Assembly: GCF_003148625.1 (NCBI RefSeq)
Contig: NZ_QGGO01000014.1
Location: 62,001-126,000, forward strand
Source: Arcicella aurantiaca
GTDB taxonomy: Bacteria; Bacteroidota; Bacteroidia; Cytophagales; Spirosomataceae
DNA length: 64,000 nt
Direction of reading: 5' to 3'
Each line of letters starts with the position of its first letter. The first letter of the stretch is position 1. Made by a program: the position numbers and the translations under genes. The notes beneath the pieces are model-generated. The model saw nothing but the letters and a program-made list of their open reading frames with translations. It had not been told where the DNA came from and made no database searches. Below, piece by piece: positions 10,692 through 19,252 of this stretch.

Positions 10692-11573
10692 ATGAGACCA
10701 AAATTTCATGGCGTAGCTCCAGCCTTAGTAACTCCGATGTTAGCGGATGGGAGTATTGATTTTAACGGATTGAAAACCCTTCTTAACCACGTAAGTGAAG
10801 GAGGCGTTGATTATTTGGTTGTTCAAGGAACAACTGGTGAGTCGGCAACGACGAGTAAGGCTGAAAAAAAGGCTATTCTCGACTTTGTTAAAGCGAACAA
10901 TCCGAAAAACTTACCAATCGTTTACGGTCTCGGTGGAAACAACACACCTGAGGTTTTGGAATACATTAAAGAAACTGATTTTACAGGAATTGACGCTATT
11001 TTGTCTGTTTGCCCATACTATAATAAACCCGGTGCAAGAGGCGTAATTGCTCATTACACAGCCATTGCTGATGCGTGTCCAGTACCTGTAATTATGTACA
11101 ATATTCCTGGACGTTCGGGTATCAATATGTCTTCTGCGACCACTTTGACTTTGGCTCAACATCCAAATATTATTGGTATTAAAGAGGCTTCTTGTATCAT
11201 TGAACAAGTAATGGAAATTTACAAAGACAAACCAGAAGACTTCTTGATAATTTCGGGTGATGATGTGCAAGCTGTGCCAATTATTGCTTTGGGTGGCGTT
11301 GGTGTAATGTCTGTTATTGCTAATGCGATTCCTGCAAAATTCACAGGAATGATTCATGCTGCTCTTGATGGAGATTTTGCCAAAGCAAGAGGTGTTTTAG
11401 GAGACTTTTTAGCGATTGACCCACTTTTATACGAAGAAGGAAATCCAGTAGGCGTTAAGAAAATCTTAGAAATCAAAGGACTTTGTTCTTCTGATGTAAG
11501 ATTACCATTAGTGAAAGCCTCTGAAGAATTGGGAGAAAGAATGGAAGTAATTTTAGCGAAAGATAATTTATAA
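10692..11573 (+). CDS. dapA: 4-hydroxy-tetrahydrodipicolinate synthase
   Basis: The enzyme condenses pyruvate with aspartate semialdehyde, the first committed step to diaminopimelate and lysine. Of the 293 residues, K164 ('GIKEAS') is the Schiff-base lysine and Y136 ('MYNIPGR') the proton relay; 'VVQGTTGES' carries the threonine pair of the triad. The longer ORF from 10635 adds 19 residues unlike the family; 'MRPKFHGVAPALVTPM' from 10692 fits the usual N-terminus. The Dabb gene follows 21 nt later, so the two may be cotranscribed. As a standalone biosynthetic dapA this is secure; a related aldolase such as N-acetylneuraminate lyase is unlikely. Confidence 0.95.
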   Translation: MRPKFHGVAPALVTPMLADGSIDFNGLKTLLNHVSEGGVDYLVVQGTTGESATTSKAEKKAILDFVKANNPKNLPIVYGLGGNNTPEVLEYIKETDFTGIDAILSVCPYYNKPGARGVIAHYTAIADACPVPVIMYNIPGRSGINMSSATTLTLAQHPNIIGIKEASCIIEQVMEIYKDKPEDFLIISGDDVQAVPIIALGGVGVMSVIANAIPAKFTGMIHAALDGDFAKARGVLGDFLAIDPLLYEEGNPVGVKKILEIKGLCSSDVRLPLVKASEELGERMEVILAKDNL

Positions 11574-11594
11574 TTTTAAAAAATATTTACCAAT

Positions 11595-11897
11595 ATGTTC
11601 GTTCACGTTGTAAATTTTTGGTTAAAAAAAGACCTAACTGACGCTCAGCGTCAACAATTTGTAGATGGTGTTAAGTCGCTTGGTGCTATCGAGTCGCTTG
11701 TAACTTTTAATGTAGGCAAACCTGCTGATACCGATAGACCTATCATTGAACGTAGTTATGATTATTGTGAATTAACAATTTTTAACGACCTCGCTGGACA
11801 TGATTTATACCAAGACCACCCGATACACGTTAAATTTGTGGAAGAATGTAACCACCTTTGGGAAAAGGTATTAATTTATGATTCAGAAACAGTTTAG
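11595..11897 (+). CDS. Dabb-family (stress-responsive alpha/beta barrel) protein
   Basis: A 100-residue dimeric ferredoxin-like protein. 'MFVHVVNFWLKKDLTDAQRQQFVDGVKSL' is the typical Dabb opening (V.H.V.FWLK), and 'YDYCELTIFNDLAGHDLYQDHPIHVKFVEE' is the second half, with the conserved 'Y..HP.H..F' segment. Family members include stress-induced proteins and some cyclases or lactonases, so no reaction is claimed. The last 20 bases overlap the next gene in another frame, which suggests translational coupling. Confidence 0.85.
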   Translation: MFVHVVNFWLKKDLTDAQRQQFVDGVKSLGAIESLVTFNVGKPADTDRPIIERSYDYCELTIFNDLAGHDLYQDHPIHVKFVEECNHLWEKVLIYDSETV

Positions 11898-12366
11898 AAT
11901 ATTGAGTGGAAAAACCCTAAGTTTATTTTTGGGAGGGTGTTTATTATTGAGCAGTTCAATGATGAGTTGTAAATCAAATAAAAACTTTCAGACAACTTCC
12001 TATTATCAGCCCAATTATCAAAGTGGTGGATATGAACAAAAATCGGGTTTAGGTTTTCAAATTCCAGATAAATATCCGATTGAAATTCTTATTGGGAATG
12101 AACAACCACAAACTACGGTGCAAGAAATTGAGAAATTAACCATTTCAGATGAAAGCCCAATTCAGCCGAATCAAGTATATAAAGGAACAATGCTAAATCG
12201 TGGAAACGACCAACAGCAAAAGAAAGCTCTTTTAGACAGAATGGTAGCTCAGGCTCAAGATTTAGGTGCAAGTGGTTTAATGAATGTCAATTACAAAGTG
12301 TTTTCAACTGCCAAAACAACAGGTTATACTTTATCAGGAACGGCTTTTAGATATGTTTTGAAGTAG
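11878..12366 (+). CDS. Lipoprotein with a YbjQ-like domain
   Basis: This 162-residue protein begins with a hydrophobic stretch ending at C31 ('LLLSSSMMSCKS'), a plausible Bacteroidota lipobox. The C-terminal half ('RMVAQAQDLGASGLMNVNYKVF ... GYTLSGTAFRYV') resembles the YbjQ/heavy-metal-binding-like fold, in which an 'A...GA..V..VRY' helix-strand is followed by 'GTA..'. The middle is rich in Q and N. Function is unknown. It overlaps the Dabb gene by 20 nt and ends just before a 7-bp tandem repeat block. Confidence 0.6.
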   Translation: MIQKQFRILSGKTLSLFLGGCLLLSSSMMSCKSNKNFQTTSYYQPNYQSGGYEQKSGLGFQIPDKYPIEILIGNEQPQTTVQEIEKLTISDESPIQPNQVYKGTMLNRGNDQQQKKALLDRMVAQAQDLGASGLMNVNYKVFSTAKTTGYTLSGTAFRYVLK

Positions 12367-12370
12367 AATT

Positions 12371-12497
12371 TATGAGTTATGAGTTATGAGTTATGAGTTA
12401 TGAGTTATGAGTTATGAGTTATGAGTTAAAAATAGTATGAATTTATAAGCATAGTTCCCAAAATTCATAATTTTTAATTCATAACTCATATTTTTTT
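12371..12497. repeat. 7-bp tandem repeat (GAGTTAT) and inverted partner
   Basis: From 12371 to about 12427 the unit GAGTTAT is repeated perfectly about eight times, starting 4 nt after the stop of the lipoprotein gene. At 12465-12490 the reverse complement (ATAACTCAT) recurs close to the stop of the convergent peptidase gene, so a transcript of the gap could fold back. No gene is seen here. Confidence 0.85.
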
Positions 12498-15032
12498 TTA
12501 ATTACCTACTACAAAAACGGCATTACCAAAAAGTAGTTTACCATTTTGCCAGAAACCTCTGAAAACTGGGTCGTTTGCTAAATAAATTACTTGTCCTCTT
12601 CCCATATCTTGTGTTCCAAAAACTAAAGAATTTTTCAATTTTTCTTGAGCAACTGAACCTGCAAATCCTGCTAATAAAGATTTTTCTTTGATAACACCTA
12701 CATTCCAACCTTCATTAAGATACTGATAGTCAGAAGATTCTAAGACTAAACTAAAATAGTTCTTCTCAAATCCAAAAGCTAATGGATGAGTAGTGTCCAT
12801 CACAACACGATAAATACTTCCCGGAGTTTCTTCTGAAATCGATTCTCTTTCAGCATTCCCAAAAACCTTTAATTTCTCTGCATCCGATACTTTTTTCTTT
12901 TCTTCTTCTTTATGTTTCAATTCAAACCCATCTTTACCAGCCAAAGCATTTAAAGCACCTTGCACTGCCACTAAACGTCCACCTGCACGCACCCACTCTT
13001 TCACTTTGTTGAGAGTTTTATCTTCTAAAATTTTGCCATAATTACCATCAGCTAAAATCAAAACATCAAATTTTGACAAATCTGTATTAGCAAAATAACT
13101 TTCTCCTAAGACTGTTGAAGGATATTCTATTTGCTTATCGAAAAAGTGCCAAGTTGCTCCAAAAGCAGTTGGAGAAACACCGTCACCTGATAAAATGGCA
13201 ATTCTTGGAGGTTTCAAATAACTAACATTATCCGAACCAAAATCTGAACCTTTGGTTGCCATTCCCGTAGAAACGGCAAATAAATTAACTTGCAAACGTT
13301 CGGTTTCTTCTTTAATAATTTTATCAAATTGGTCACCTAATCTTTCATTTCCCGAACGTGTTATCACTAAAGTTCCTTCATTAAAAGATTGAGTTTCAAC
13401 TTCAAAACTTTTTGCAGCAGAACGAACTTTAATCCCTTTCTTTAATAATGAAGCTAATAATTTCAATTCGCTAAATGCTTGCCATTTTACTAAATAAGCA
13501 TAAGGCTTTTCAACTTTAGCCGTTGCCATTGTAAAGGTTGGTTTACCCGCTGGATTTATTCTATCTTTTATCGCAAAGGTATTTAAGCCATAAGCATAAG
13601 GAAGCGACCAAGACGTAATATCATAAGTAAGCGAATCTTCAACCATCGTTTTTGGCTCTAATAAAATCTTTAAAAACGTTGAACGTGGTTGATATAAATT
13701 GATAACGATGTCTTCGGCATCAATACCAAACGTTTCATTTTTATCGTCTTGATAACTATATCCTGAAGCCATTAATGCTTTTCCTGCCGTTCCGTATTGG
13801 AAGTTTTCACGGTCTAAAAACGTCAAAAATTCACGTACCCGACTTTCATTACCTTTCGTTTTGATTACGAAAGATTTGTATGGTCCAACTGGAAATTTCT
13901 GAGCATTATCAAAAAATTTAATAAATTCTGTCACCGTCTTATCAGCATTATTAGAAATTGCCTCCATACAAGCAAAAGACGTACTGAAATGGTGGTCAAT
14001 TCTTTGTTTAAGCGTCAAAGTATCACCGTCTCTTTTGGTAATTCCCAAACCAGCACGTCCCGAACCACCTTGTTCGTAAGTCATGCCAAAAGCCCCGTTG
14101 TAAGTTGGATAAGTATCGCCATAAGAAGGGTAAAGCAAATCAAAACGTTCTTTTGAAAAATACAACCAACCATTTTTATCGAAATCTTTCTTGTTATAAT
14201 CTCCCAAAATCTTTTGGAATTCTCTTTGCCAAGGCGTTATATCTTCATGATAAGGTTTTGCAGATGGCGAAAAATAATATGGATTTTCAACACCTTGCTC
14301 ATGGAAATCTGCGTGAAGATGTGGCATCCATTGGCGATACAAAGCCATTCTTTCCTGCGTTTCTTTTTGAACTTGCCAAGCCCAATCACGGTTCAAATCG
14401 AACAAGTAATGGTTAAATCTTCCTCCAGGCCAAGGTTCATTGTGTTCAATTGCCGATGGTGTTGGATTGTACGTTCCTCCTACTTTTTGATTGTAAAAAT
14501 TTACATAACGGTCGTATCCATCTGGATTAATACATGGGTCAAGCATAACCACTGTATTGGCAAGAATATTTTTTGAACGGCTATTGGCAGGATTTAACAA
14601 CTCATAAATGGTAAATGGTGCAGTGTTTGAACTACAAGATTCATTACCATGAACATTATAACTTAACCAAGCAATGGCAGGTTGTTTTTTGGTAGGTTTC
14701 CCTTCCATCAAACCGATTGACTTTAAGTTATTGGTTCTAATTTCTTCTAATTGGCTAAAATTTTCGGGAGAGGCAATAATGGCAACCATTAAAGGGCGAC
14801 CTTCGTTGGTTGAACCATACTTTACGATTTTTACTTGTGACGGGTATTTACTGGCAATATATTCGTAGTAACTTACCACTTGGTGATGACGCAAAAAACG
14901 GTCACCTTTTTTGAAATTCAAAAATTCTTCTGGCGTTTGTACAGCAGTTTGTGAAAATATTAAGCTCGACTGAAATAGGAATGTCAGCAAAAAAGCTACA
15001 TAAAATAGTTTTGTGTTAGAGTTTTTCTTCAT
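12498..15032 (-). CDS. Exported M14-family zinc carboxypeptidase
   Basis: This 844-residue protein has a signal peptide (NSNTKLFYVAFLLTFLFQSS...FSQ). The M14 catalytic domain spans about 40-370: 'YNVHGNES' supplies zinc ligands H128 and E131, 'DPCINPDGYDRY' is the substrate-binding Asn/Asp-Gly-Tyr region, 'FDLNRDWAW' has the conserved Asn-Arg pair, and 'HADFHEQG' is a likely third-ligand region. The second half contains a glutamine-amidotransferase-like (DUF4350-type) domain ('PRIAILSGDGVSP', 'FDVLILADGNYG', 'VREWVRAGGRLVAV'). Large M14 proteins of this layout are common periplasmic peptidases of Bacteroidota. It is probably monocistronic. Confidence 0.87.
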   Translation of the reverse strand: MKKNSNTKLFYVAFLLTFLFQSSLIFSQTAVQTPEEFLNFKKGDRFLRHHQVVSYYEYIASKYPSQVKIVKYGSTNEGRPLMVAIIASPENFSQLEEIRTNNLKSIGLMEGKPTKKQPAIAWLSYNVHGNESCSSNTAPFTIYELLNPANSRSKNILANTVVMLDPCINPDGYDRYVNFYNQKVGGTYNPTPSAIEHNEPWPGGRFNHYLFDLNRDWAWQVQKETQERMALYRQWMPHLHADFHEQGVENPYYFSPSAKPYHEDITPWQREFQKILGDYNKKDFDKNGWLYFSKERFDLLYPSYGDTYPTYNGAFGMTYEQGGSGRAGLGITKRDGDTLTLKQRIDHHFSTSFACMEAISNNADKTVTEFIKFFDNAQKFPVGPYKSFVIKTKGNESRVREFLTFLDRENFQYGTAGKALMASGYSYQDDKNETFGIDAEDIVINLYQPRSTFLKILLEPKTMVEDSLTYDITSWSLPYAYGLNTFAIKDRINPAGKPTFTMATAKVEKPYAYLVKWQAFSELKLLASLLKKGIKVRSAAKSFEVETQSFNEGTLVITRSGNERLGDQFDKIIKEETERLQVNLFAVSTGMATKGSDFGSDNVSYLKPPRIAILSGDGVSPTAFGATWHFFDKQIEYPSTVLGESYFANTDLSKFDVLILADGNYGKILEDKTLNKVKEWVRAGGRLVAVQGALNALAGKDGFELKHKEEEKKKVSDAEKLKVFGNAERESISEETPGSIYRVVMDTTHPLAFGFEKNYFSLVLESSDYQYLNEGWNVGVIKEKSLLAGFAGSVAQEKLKNSLVFGTQDMGRGQVIYLANDPVFRGFWQNGKLLFGNAVFVVGN

Positions 15033-15071
15033 GATGAATTTATTATCGGTTTGTTGATTGTTCTGATAGAT

Positions 15072-15287
15072 TTATTTCTTTGGCACAGGGTCATAACCAT
15101 GCCCGCCCCAAGGATGACAGGTGGACATACGTTTTAATCCCATTTGAAAACCTTTCCAAAATCCCCAAACTTGTATGGCTTCAATCATGTATTGAGAACA
15201 AGTTGGGGTATATCGGCAAGCGTTTGGAAAATATGGAGAAACTATTGCTTGATAAATTCTGAAAATAGCAATAAAAATCTTTGACAT
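15072..15287 (-). CDS. yidD: Membrane protein insertion efficiency factor YidD
   Basis: A 71-residue small membrane-associated protein. The family signature is complete: 'FRIYQAIVSPYFPNACRYTPTCSQYMIEAIQVWGFWKGFQMGLKRMSTCHPWGGHGYDPVP', with three conserved cysteines and the 'HPWGGHGYDPVP' tail. YidD assists YidC in membrane protein insertion. It starts 2 nt after the TerC gene stop, so it is cotranscribed with TerC and not, as often, next to rnpA-yidC. Confidence 0.93.
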   Translation of the reverse strand: MSKIFIAIFRIYQAIVSPYFPNACRYTPTCSQYMIEAIQVWGFWKGFQMGLKRMSTCHPWGGHGYDPVPKK

Positions 15288-15289
15288 GA

Positions 15290-16093
15290 CTATTTTTCCT
15301 TTTTGTGATGAGGAAAATTAAAGAAATAAGAGGTAATCATTGGAACAACAAAAATCCCAACGGTAATAAGCGAAATATACATATCGGCAGTTTCACTTTC
15401 AAGAAACTTACAGAGAAAATTCTCATCGTAGAAATGACAAAATGCAGATGATGAAAGTTTAAGTCCTAAAACTCCGATTACTAAAAAAGCTGCCGTTTCT
15501 AAAAATGGATAACGTTCCATCAATTTCACAAAGCCTTGAGCTACAAATCGCATAGCTAAAATACCAATAAAAACGCCTATACAAATAATGTATAAATTAT
15601 CGGTGAAAGCTACGGCAGCAAAAACATTATCAATTGAAAACGCCAAATCCATTACTTCAACCAAAGCGACTGTTGCCCAAAAAGGACCAAAAGCTCCGAT
15701 TGTTTTACGGTAAAACCAATTGGTCTTTTTATCAAGCGTATCATCGTCTTGTTCTGGGGTAGTTTCTCCCTTAAAATAATCATAACATAGATACAATAAA
15801 TAAAAACCGCCAATAGGTTTTAACCACCAAATTTTGACTAACATAGATGCAAAAATCAAACTTAGACCTCTAAAAAAGTACGCACCAAAAATACCGTATT
15901 TGAGGGCTTTTTTCCTTTCCTCTTGTGATAAATCCATGACCATTGTTGCCAAAACAGCCGCATTATCAACAGAAAGAAGACTTTCTATTAAAATTAAATT
16001 ACCAATAATTAAAGCTGCCGCCCCTAAGTCTTCCCCAAAAATTTGATGCAAAAAATCCATACTAAGAATAATAATGTTAAAAAATATACTCAC
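15290..16093 (-). CDS. TerC-family integral membrane protein
   Basis: 267 residues with about seven transmembrane helices. 'LIESLLSVDNAAVLATM' and 'DLAFSIDNVFAAVAF' carry the paired acidic/Asn-Asp motifs inside helices that define the TerC/DUF475 family, thought to handle metal ions (for example Mn2+ export in Alx/YkoY relatives). The likely start is M1 or M12 ('MDFLHQIFGEDL', 16060). It forms a two-gene unit with yidD. A tellurite-resistance role is not implied by the name. Confidence 0.87.
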   Translation of the reverse strand: MSIFFNIIILSMDFLHQIFGEDLGAAALIIGNLILIESLLSVDNAAVLATMVMDLSQEERKKALKYGIFGAYFFRGLSLIFASMLVKIWWLKPIGGFYLLYLCYDYFKGETTPEQDDDTLDKKTNWFYRKTIGAFGPFWATVALVEVMDLAFSIDNVFAAVAFTDNLYIICIGVFIGILAMRFVAQGFVKLMERYPFLETAAFLVIGVLGLKLSSSAFCHFYDENFLCKFLESETADMYISLITVGIFVVPMITSYFFNFPHHKKEK

Positions 16094-16233
16094 GAAGATA
16101 ACACAGGATGATTACATTATCAGAGCATCTGATTTTAAAATGATATGATATAAGGAAATTTTAATATTTTCTCTAAAAATTTTGAGTATAAGCAGTTTTT
16201 TGTTCTCTTTGTCAATAAAATCATAAATACACG

Positions 16234-16563
16234 ATGAAAAGATATTGTTTAACGCTTGACCTAAAAGACAATCCGCAATTAATTTCCGAATACGAAGCCT
16301 ACCACCAAAATGTCTGGACTGAAATCCTCAAAAGCATCAAAGATTCTGGTATTATTTCAATGCAAATTTATCGTTTACAAACACGTATGATGATGCTCAT
16401 GGAAACTGAGGATTATTTCAGTTTTGAGGAAAAAGGAAAAATGGATGCGTCAAATCCTAAAGTTCAAGAATGGGAAGAACTCATGTGGAAATATCAACAA
16501 GCATTACCAACCGCAAAAAATGGTGAAAAATGGATGCTTATGGATAAGATTTTCGAGATATAA
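16234..16563 (+). CDS. RhaM-family sugar mutarotase (probably L-fucose)
   Basis: A 109-residue ferredoxin-like protein of the L-rhamnose mutarotase family. The opening 'MKRYCLTLDLKDNPQLISEYEAYHQNVW' has the family His (H24) after Y20, and the ending 'GEKWMLMDKIFEI' matches the family C-terminus. The enzyme interconverts alpha and beta anomers of a 6-deoxysugar. Its neighbours (keto-deoxy-fuconate dehydrogenase, diketo hydrolase, fuconolactonase and fucose dehydrogenase-like genes) suggest L-fucose as substrate rather than L-rhamnose; this is inference. It is the first gene of the operon, 42 nt before the SDR. Confidence 0.82.
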   Translation: MKRYCLTLDLKDNPQLISEYEAYHQNVWTEILKSIKDSGIISMQIYRLQTRMMMLMETEDYFSFEEKGKMDASNPKVQEWEELMWKYQQALPTAKNGEKWMLMDKIFEI

Positions 16564-16605
16564 TTTTTGTATTCATCAATTTAAAGCCTCTGGCTACATT
16601 AATAT

Positions 16606-17370
16606 ATGTTTTCATTAAAGGATAAATCAGTAATTATTACAGGTGGTGGCTCTGGCATTGGTAGAGCAATTTCATTATTATTTGCCAAACAAGGGGCATT
16701 TGTCAACATCATTGAACTCAATCAAGTGGCTGCCGATGAAACGGTTGCTCAAATTTTGCAAGAAGGCGGACAAGCAAAAGCTTATGCCTGCAATATTGTA
16801 AATCAGGGTAAAGTTTTGGAAGTATTTCAGCAAATTGGACGGGTAGATATTTTAGTAAATAATGCAGGAATTGCTCATGTGGGCAATCTTGAAAATACTT
16901 CTGAAGAAGATTTCGACCGAATTTATCAAGTTAATGTAAAAGGTGCTTACAATTGTCTTTTTGTGGCAATCCCGATGATGAAAGAACAAGGCGGTGGAGT
17001 AGTTTTAAATATGGCTTCAGTGGCTTCAAGTGTTGGAATTTCAGACCGTTTTGCCTATTCAATGTCCAAAGGAGCAATTTTAACCATGACTTTATCTATC
17101 GCAAAAGACTATCTGAAAAGTAATATTCGTTGTAACTGTATTTCTCCTGCACGTGTACATACGCCGTTTGTTGATGGTTTTTTAGCCAAAAATTATCCTG
17201 ATAACATCGACGAAATGTTTGATAAACTTTCGGCATCACAACCCATTGGACGCATGGGAAAACCTGAAGAAATTGCTCATTTGGCCTTGTACTTATGTTC
17301 AGACGAAGCAGGTTTTGTTACAGGATGCGACTACCCAATTGACGGAGGATTTACTCGATTGAATAATTAG
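16606..17370 (+). CDS. SDR oxidoreductase, probably 2-keto-3-deoxy-L-fuconate dehydrogenase
   Basis: A 254-residue classical short-chain dehydrogenase: 'TGGGSGIG' (13-19) binds the nucleotide, 'LVNNAGIAH' stabilises the core, Ser in 'NMASVASS' and 'YSMSK' form the catalytic Ser-Tyr-Lys set, and the C-terminus has 'YPIDGGF'. The operon context points to oxidation of 2-keto-3-deoxy-L-fuconate to the 2,4-diketo acid. SDR substrate cannot be read from sequence alone. The stop codon TAG shares its G with the first base of the long palindromic repeat array at 17370. Confidence 0.85.
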   Translation: MFSLKDKSVIITGGGSGIGRAISLLFAKQGAFVNIIELNQVAADETVAQILQEGGQAKAYACNIVNQGKVLEVFQQIGRVDILVNNAGIAHVGNLENTSEEDFDRIYQVNVKGAYNCLFVAIPMMKEQGGGVVLNMASVASSVGISDRFAYSMSKGAILTMTLSIAKDYLKSNIRCNCISPARVHTPFVDGFLAKNYPDNIDEMFDKLSASQPIGRMGKPEEIAHLALYLCSDEAGFVTGCDYPIDGGFTRLNN

Positions 17371-17613
17371 TAACACAGACTTCAGTCTGTAAAAAGTAAC
17401 GCAGACTTCAGTCTGTAAAAAGTAACACAGACTTCGAGTCTGTAAAAAAGTAACGCAGACTTCAGTCTGTAAAAAAAGTAACACAGACTTCAGTCTGTAA
17501 AAAGTAACACAGACTTCAGTCTGTAAAAAAAGTAACACAGACTTCGGTCTGTAAAAAGTAATGCAGACTTCGAGTCTGTAAAAAAAATCAATACAGACTA
17601 AAGTCTGTGTTAC
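17370..17613. repeat. Array of eight GTAAC-type palindromic units with an inverted closing unit
   Basis: Eight direct copies of about 26-30 nt (GTAACACAGACTTCAGTCTGT plus an A-run of 5-8) are followed by one inverted copy (ACAGACTAAAGTCTGTGTTAC). Units differ by single changes: AC/GC/TG in the flank, TTCAG, TTCGAG or TTCGG at the core, and A-run length. The array begins on the last base of the stop codon of the upstream gene and ends 26 nt before the next start, filling the gap inside the operon. The units are spacer-less palindromes, unlike a CRISPR array. Confidence 0.9.
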
Positions 17614-17639
17614 GATAAAAAACACATAATCTCAAAACA

Positions 17640-18305
17640 ATGAAAAGACTCTTAATTATTACATCGTTATTCTTTGCAATGACTTCTTTTATCCAAGACA
17701 AACCTAAGAAAATTGTCTTCTTTGGTGATTCAATCACACAAGCAGGTGTGCAACCAAAAGGTTATATTACACAATTTGGTCAGATGCTTGAACAAAAAGG
17801 TTTAAAAGATAAATATGAATTAGTAGGTGCAGGAATAGGCGGAAATAAAATTTATGATTTATACTTACGTTTAGAAGATGACGTTTTAAGCAAAAAACCA
17901 GACATCGTTTTTGTGTATGTTGGTGTAAATGACGTTTGGCACAAAGCTACTTCTGGAACAGGAACTGACCCAGACAAATTTGAAAGATTTTACCAAGCAT
18001 TAATCAATAAAATCAAAGCCAATAACATTACGCTTATTTTATGTACGCCTGCTGCCATTGGTGAGAAAAATGATGCGAGTAACCAACAAGACGGGGATTT
18101 GAACCAATACAGTAAAATTATCAGAAATTTGGCTTCAAAAAATAATCTTGCTCTTTGCGATTTGAGAAAAGAATTTCAAGATTATAACTCAAAAAATAAC
18201 CCGGAGAACAAAGAAAAAGGGATTTTAACAACCGATAGAGTACATTTAAACGATTTAGGCAATCAGTTTGTAGCCGAGAAAATGTTACCTTTAATTATTA
18301 AATAA
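17640..18305 (+). CDS. Exported SGNH/GDSL-family esterase
   Basis: A 221-residue SGNH hydrolase: 'FFGDSIT' holds nucleophile S31, 'GAGIGG' is block II Gly, 'YVGVNDVW' is block III Asn, and 'TTDRVHLND' gives the block V Asp/His pair. The N-terminus (MKRLLIITSLFFAMTSF) can act as a signal peptide. Such enzymes often remove acetyl or other acyl groups from sugars. Its place in the fucose-like operon, 4 nt before the FAH gene, suggests deacylation of the substrate glycan; that is inference. Confidence 0.85.
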   Translation: MKRLLIITSLFFAMTSFIQDKPKKIVFFGDSITQAGVQPKGYITQFGQMLEQKGLKDKYELVGAGIGGNKIYDLYLRLEDDVLSKKPDIVFVYVGVNDVWHKATSGTGTDPDKFERFYQALINKIKANNITLILCTPAAIGEKNDASNQQDGDLNQYSKIIRNLASKNNLALCDLRKEFQDYNSKNNPENKEKGILTTDRVHLNDLGNQFVAEKMLPLIIK

Positions 18306-18309
18306 TATT

Positions 18310-19164
18310 ATGAAATTATTCAGATTTGGAGCAATTGGAGAAGAAAAACCCGGTATTTGCATCGACGAAAAGATGTATGACGTTTCTTCTTATGTACAAG
18401 ATTATAACGAATCTTTTTTTGAAAAAGATGGACTTTCAACACTTGCTCAAGCTTTAAAAGACGGTAATGTTGCATTAACGGAAATTCCTGCGGGAGTACG
18501 CATTGCTTCATGTGTGGCTCGTCCTTCAAAAATTGTTTGTATTGGACTAAACTTTGCTGACCACGCTCGTGAAACTGGTGCAGAAATTCCTAAAGAACCA
18601 ATCATCTTCTTTAAATCAACCACGGCATTATCAGGACCAAATGACGACGTAATTATTCCTAAAAATTCTGTAAAAACAGACTGGGAAGTTGAATTAGCTT
18701 TCGTTATCAGTAAAAAAGCTCAGTACGTTGAAGAAGAAAATGCCATGGATTATGTGGCAGGATATTGCTTACACAATGACCTTTCAGAAAGAGAATTTCA
18801 ATTAGAAAGAGGAGGAAATTGGAGTAAAGGAAAAGGTTGCGATACTTTTGCACCACTTGGACCATTTTTAGTGACTAAAGATGAAATTGAAGATGTTAAT
18901 AATTTAAAAATGTGGCTTAACGTAAATGACAAGCAGTTTCAAGTTAGTAATACCGACCAATTGATTTTCAAAATCCCAACTTTAGTTTCCTATTTAAGCC
19001 AATTCATGACGCTTCTTCCTGGTGATGTTATTTCAACAGGAACTCCACATGGCGTAGGTTTAGGCTTCAAACCACCTATCTATTTGAAAGAAGGTGATGT
19101 CATGGAATTAGGTATCGACGGACTTGGAACTCAGAAACAAAAAGCAGTAAATTATAGCAAGTAA
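18310..19164 (+). CDS. FAH-family hydrolase, probably 2,4-diketo-3-deoxy-L-fuconate hydrolase
   Basis: A 284-residue fumarylacetoacetase-superfamily protein. 'IGLNFADHARE' opens the catalytic domain; 'DWEVELAFVI' provides the metal Glu pair, 'CLHNDLSEREFQLERG' the metal Asp, 'WSKGKGCDTFAPLGPF' the conserved Lys loop and 'ISTGTPHGVG' the C-terminal strand. In the non-phosphorylative L-fucose route this branch cleaves the diketo acid to pyruvate and lactate. It follows the SGNH gene by 4 nt. Its stop codon TAA lies inside the next palindromic repeat. Confidence 0.87.
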   Translation: MKLFRFGAIGEEKPGICIDEKMYDVSSYVQDYNESFFEKDGLSTLAQALKDGNVALTEIPAGVRIASCVARPSKIVCIGLNFADHARETGAEIPKEPIIFFKSTTALSGPNDDVIIPKNSVKTDWEVELAFVISKKAQYVEEENAMDYVAGYCLHNDLSEREFQLERGGNWSKGKGCDTFAPLGPFLVTKDEIEDVNNLKMWLNVNDKQFQVSNTDQLIFKIPTLVSYLSQFMTLLPGDVISTGTPHGVGLGFKPPIYLKEGDVMELGIDGLGTQKQKAVNYSK

Positions 19165-19237
19165 CACGGATTTCAATCTGTATAAGTAACACAAACTTTA
19201 GCCTATATTTTTTCTTACAGACTGAAGTCTGTGTTAC
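19161..19237. repeat. GTAAC-type palindromic repeat whose TAA is the stop codon of the FAH gene
   Basis: The segment opens GTAACACGGATTTCAATCTGT (19161-19181), has a second, decayed unit at about 19186, and closes with ACAGACTGAAGTCTGTGTTAC (19217-19237). The TAA at 19162-19164 is the stop codon of the FAH-family gene, so the repeat itself sets the protein end. Confidence 0.85.
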
Positions 19238-19252
19238 TATAATTATTCAAAT

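Noticed and set aside
10911-11357. 148-residue minus-strand ORF inside dapA
   Set aside because: It is an antisense shadow with no protein-like signature.
14105-14576. ORFs of 103 and 120 residues on the plus strand inside the M14 peptidase
   Set aside because: They are antisense shadows of a gene with intact M14 motifs.
15030-15056. TATCGGTTTG as a third LacI operator
   Set aside because: Only half of the palindrome is present and it lies at an unrelated peptidase gene.
17370-17613. Possible CRISPR array
   Set aside because: Units are near-contiguous palindromes separated only by A-runs of 5-8 nt; there are no unique spacers and no cas genes in the window.
17299-17625. 108-residue minus-strand ORF across the palindromic array
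   Set aside because: Its residues are a translation of the repeat units (VCVTFYRLKSVLL-like periodicity) and overlap the end of the SDR gene; no start context or homologous feature.
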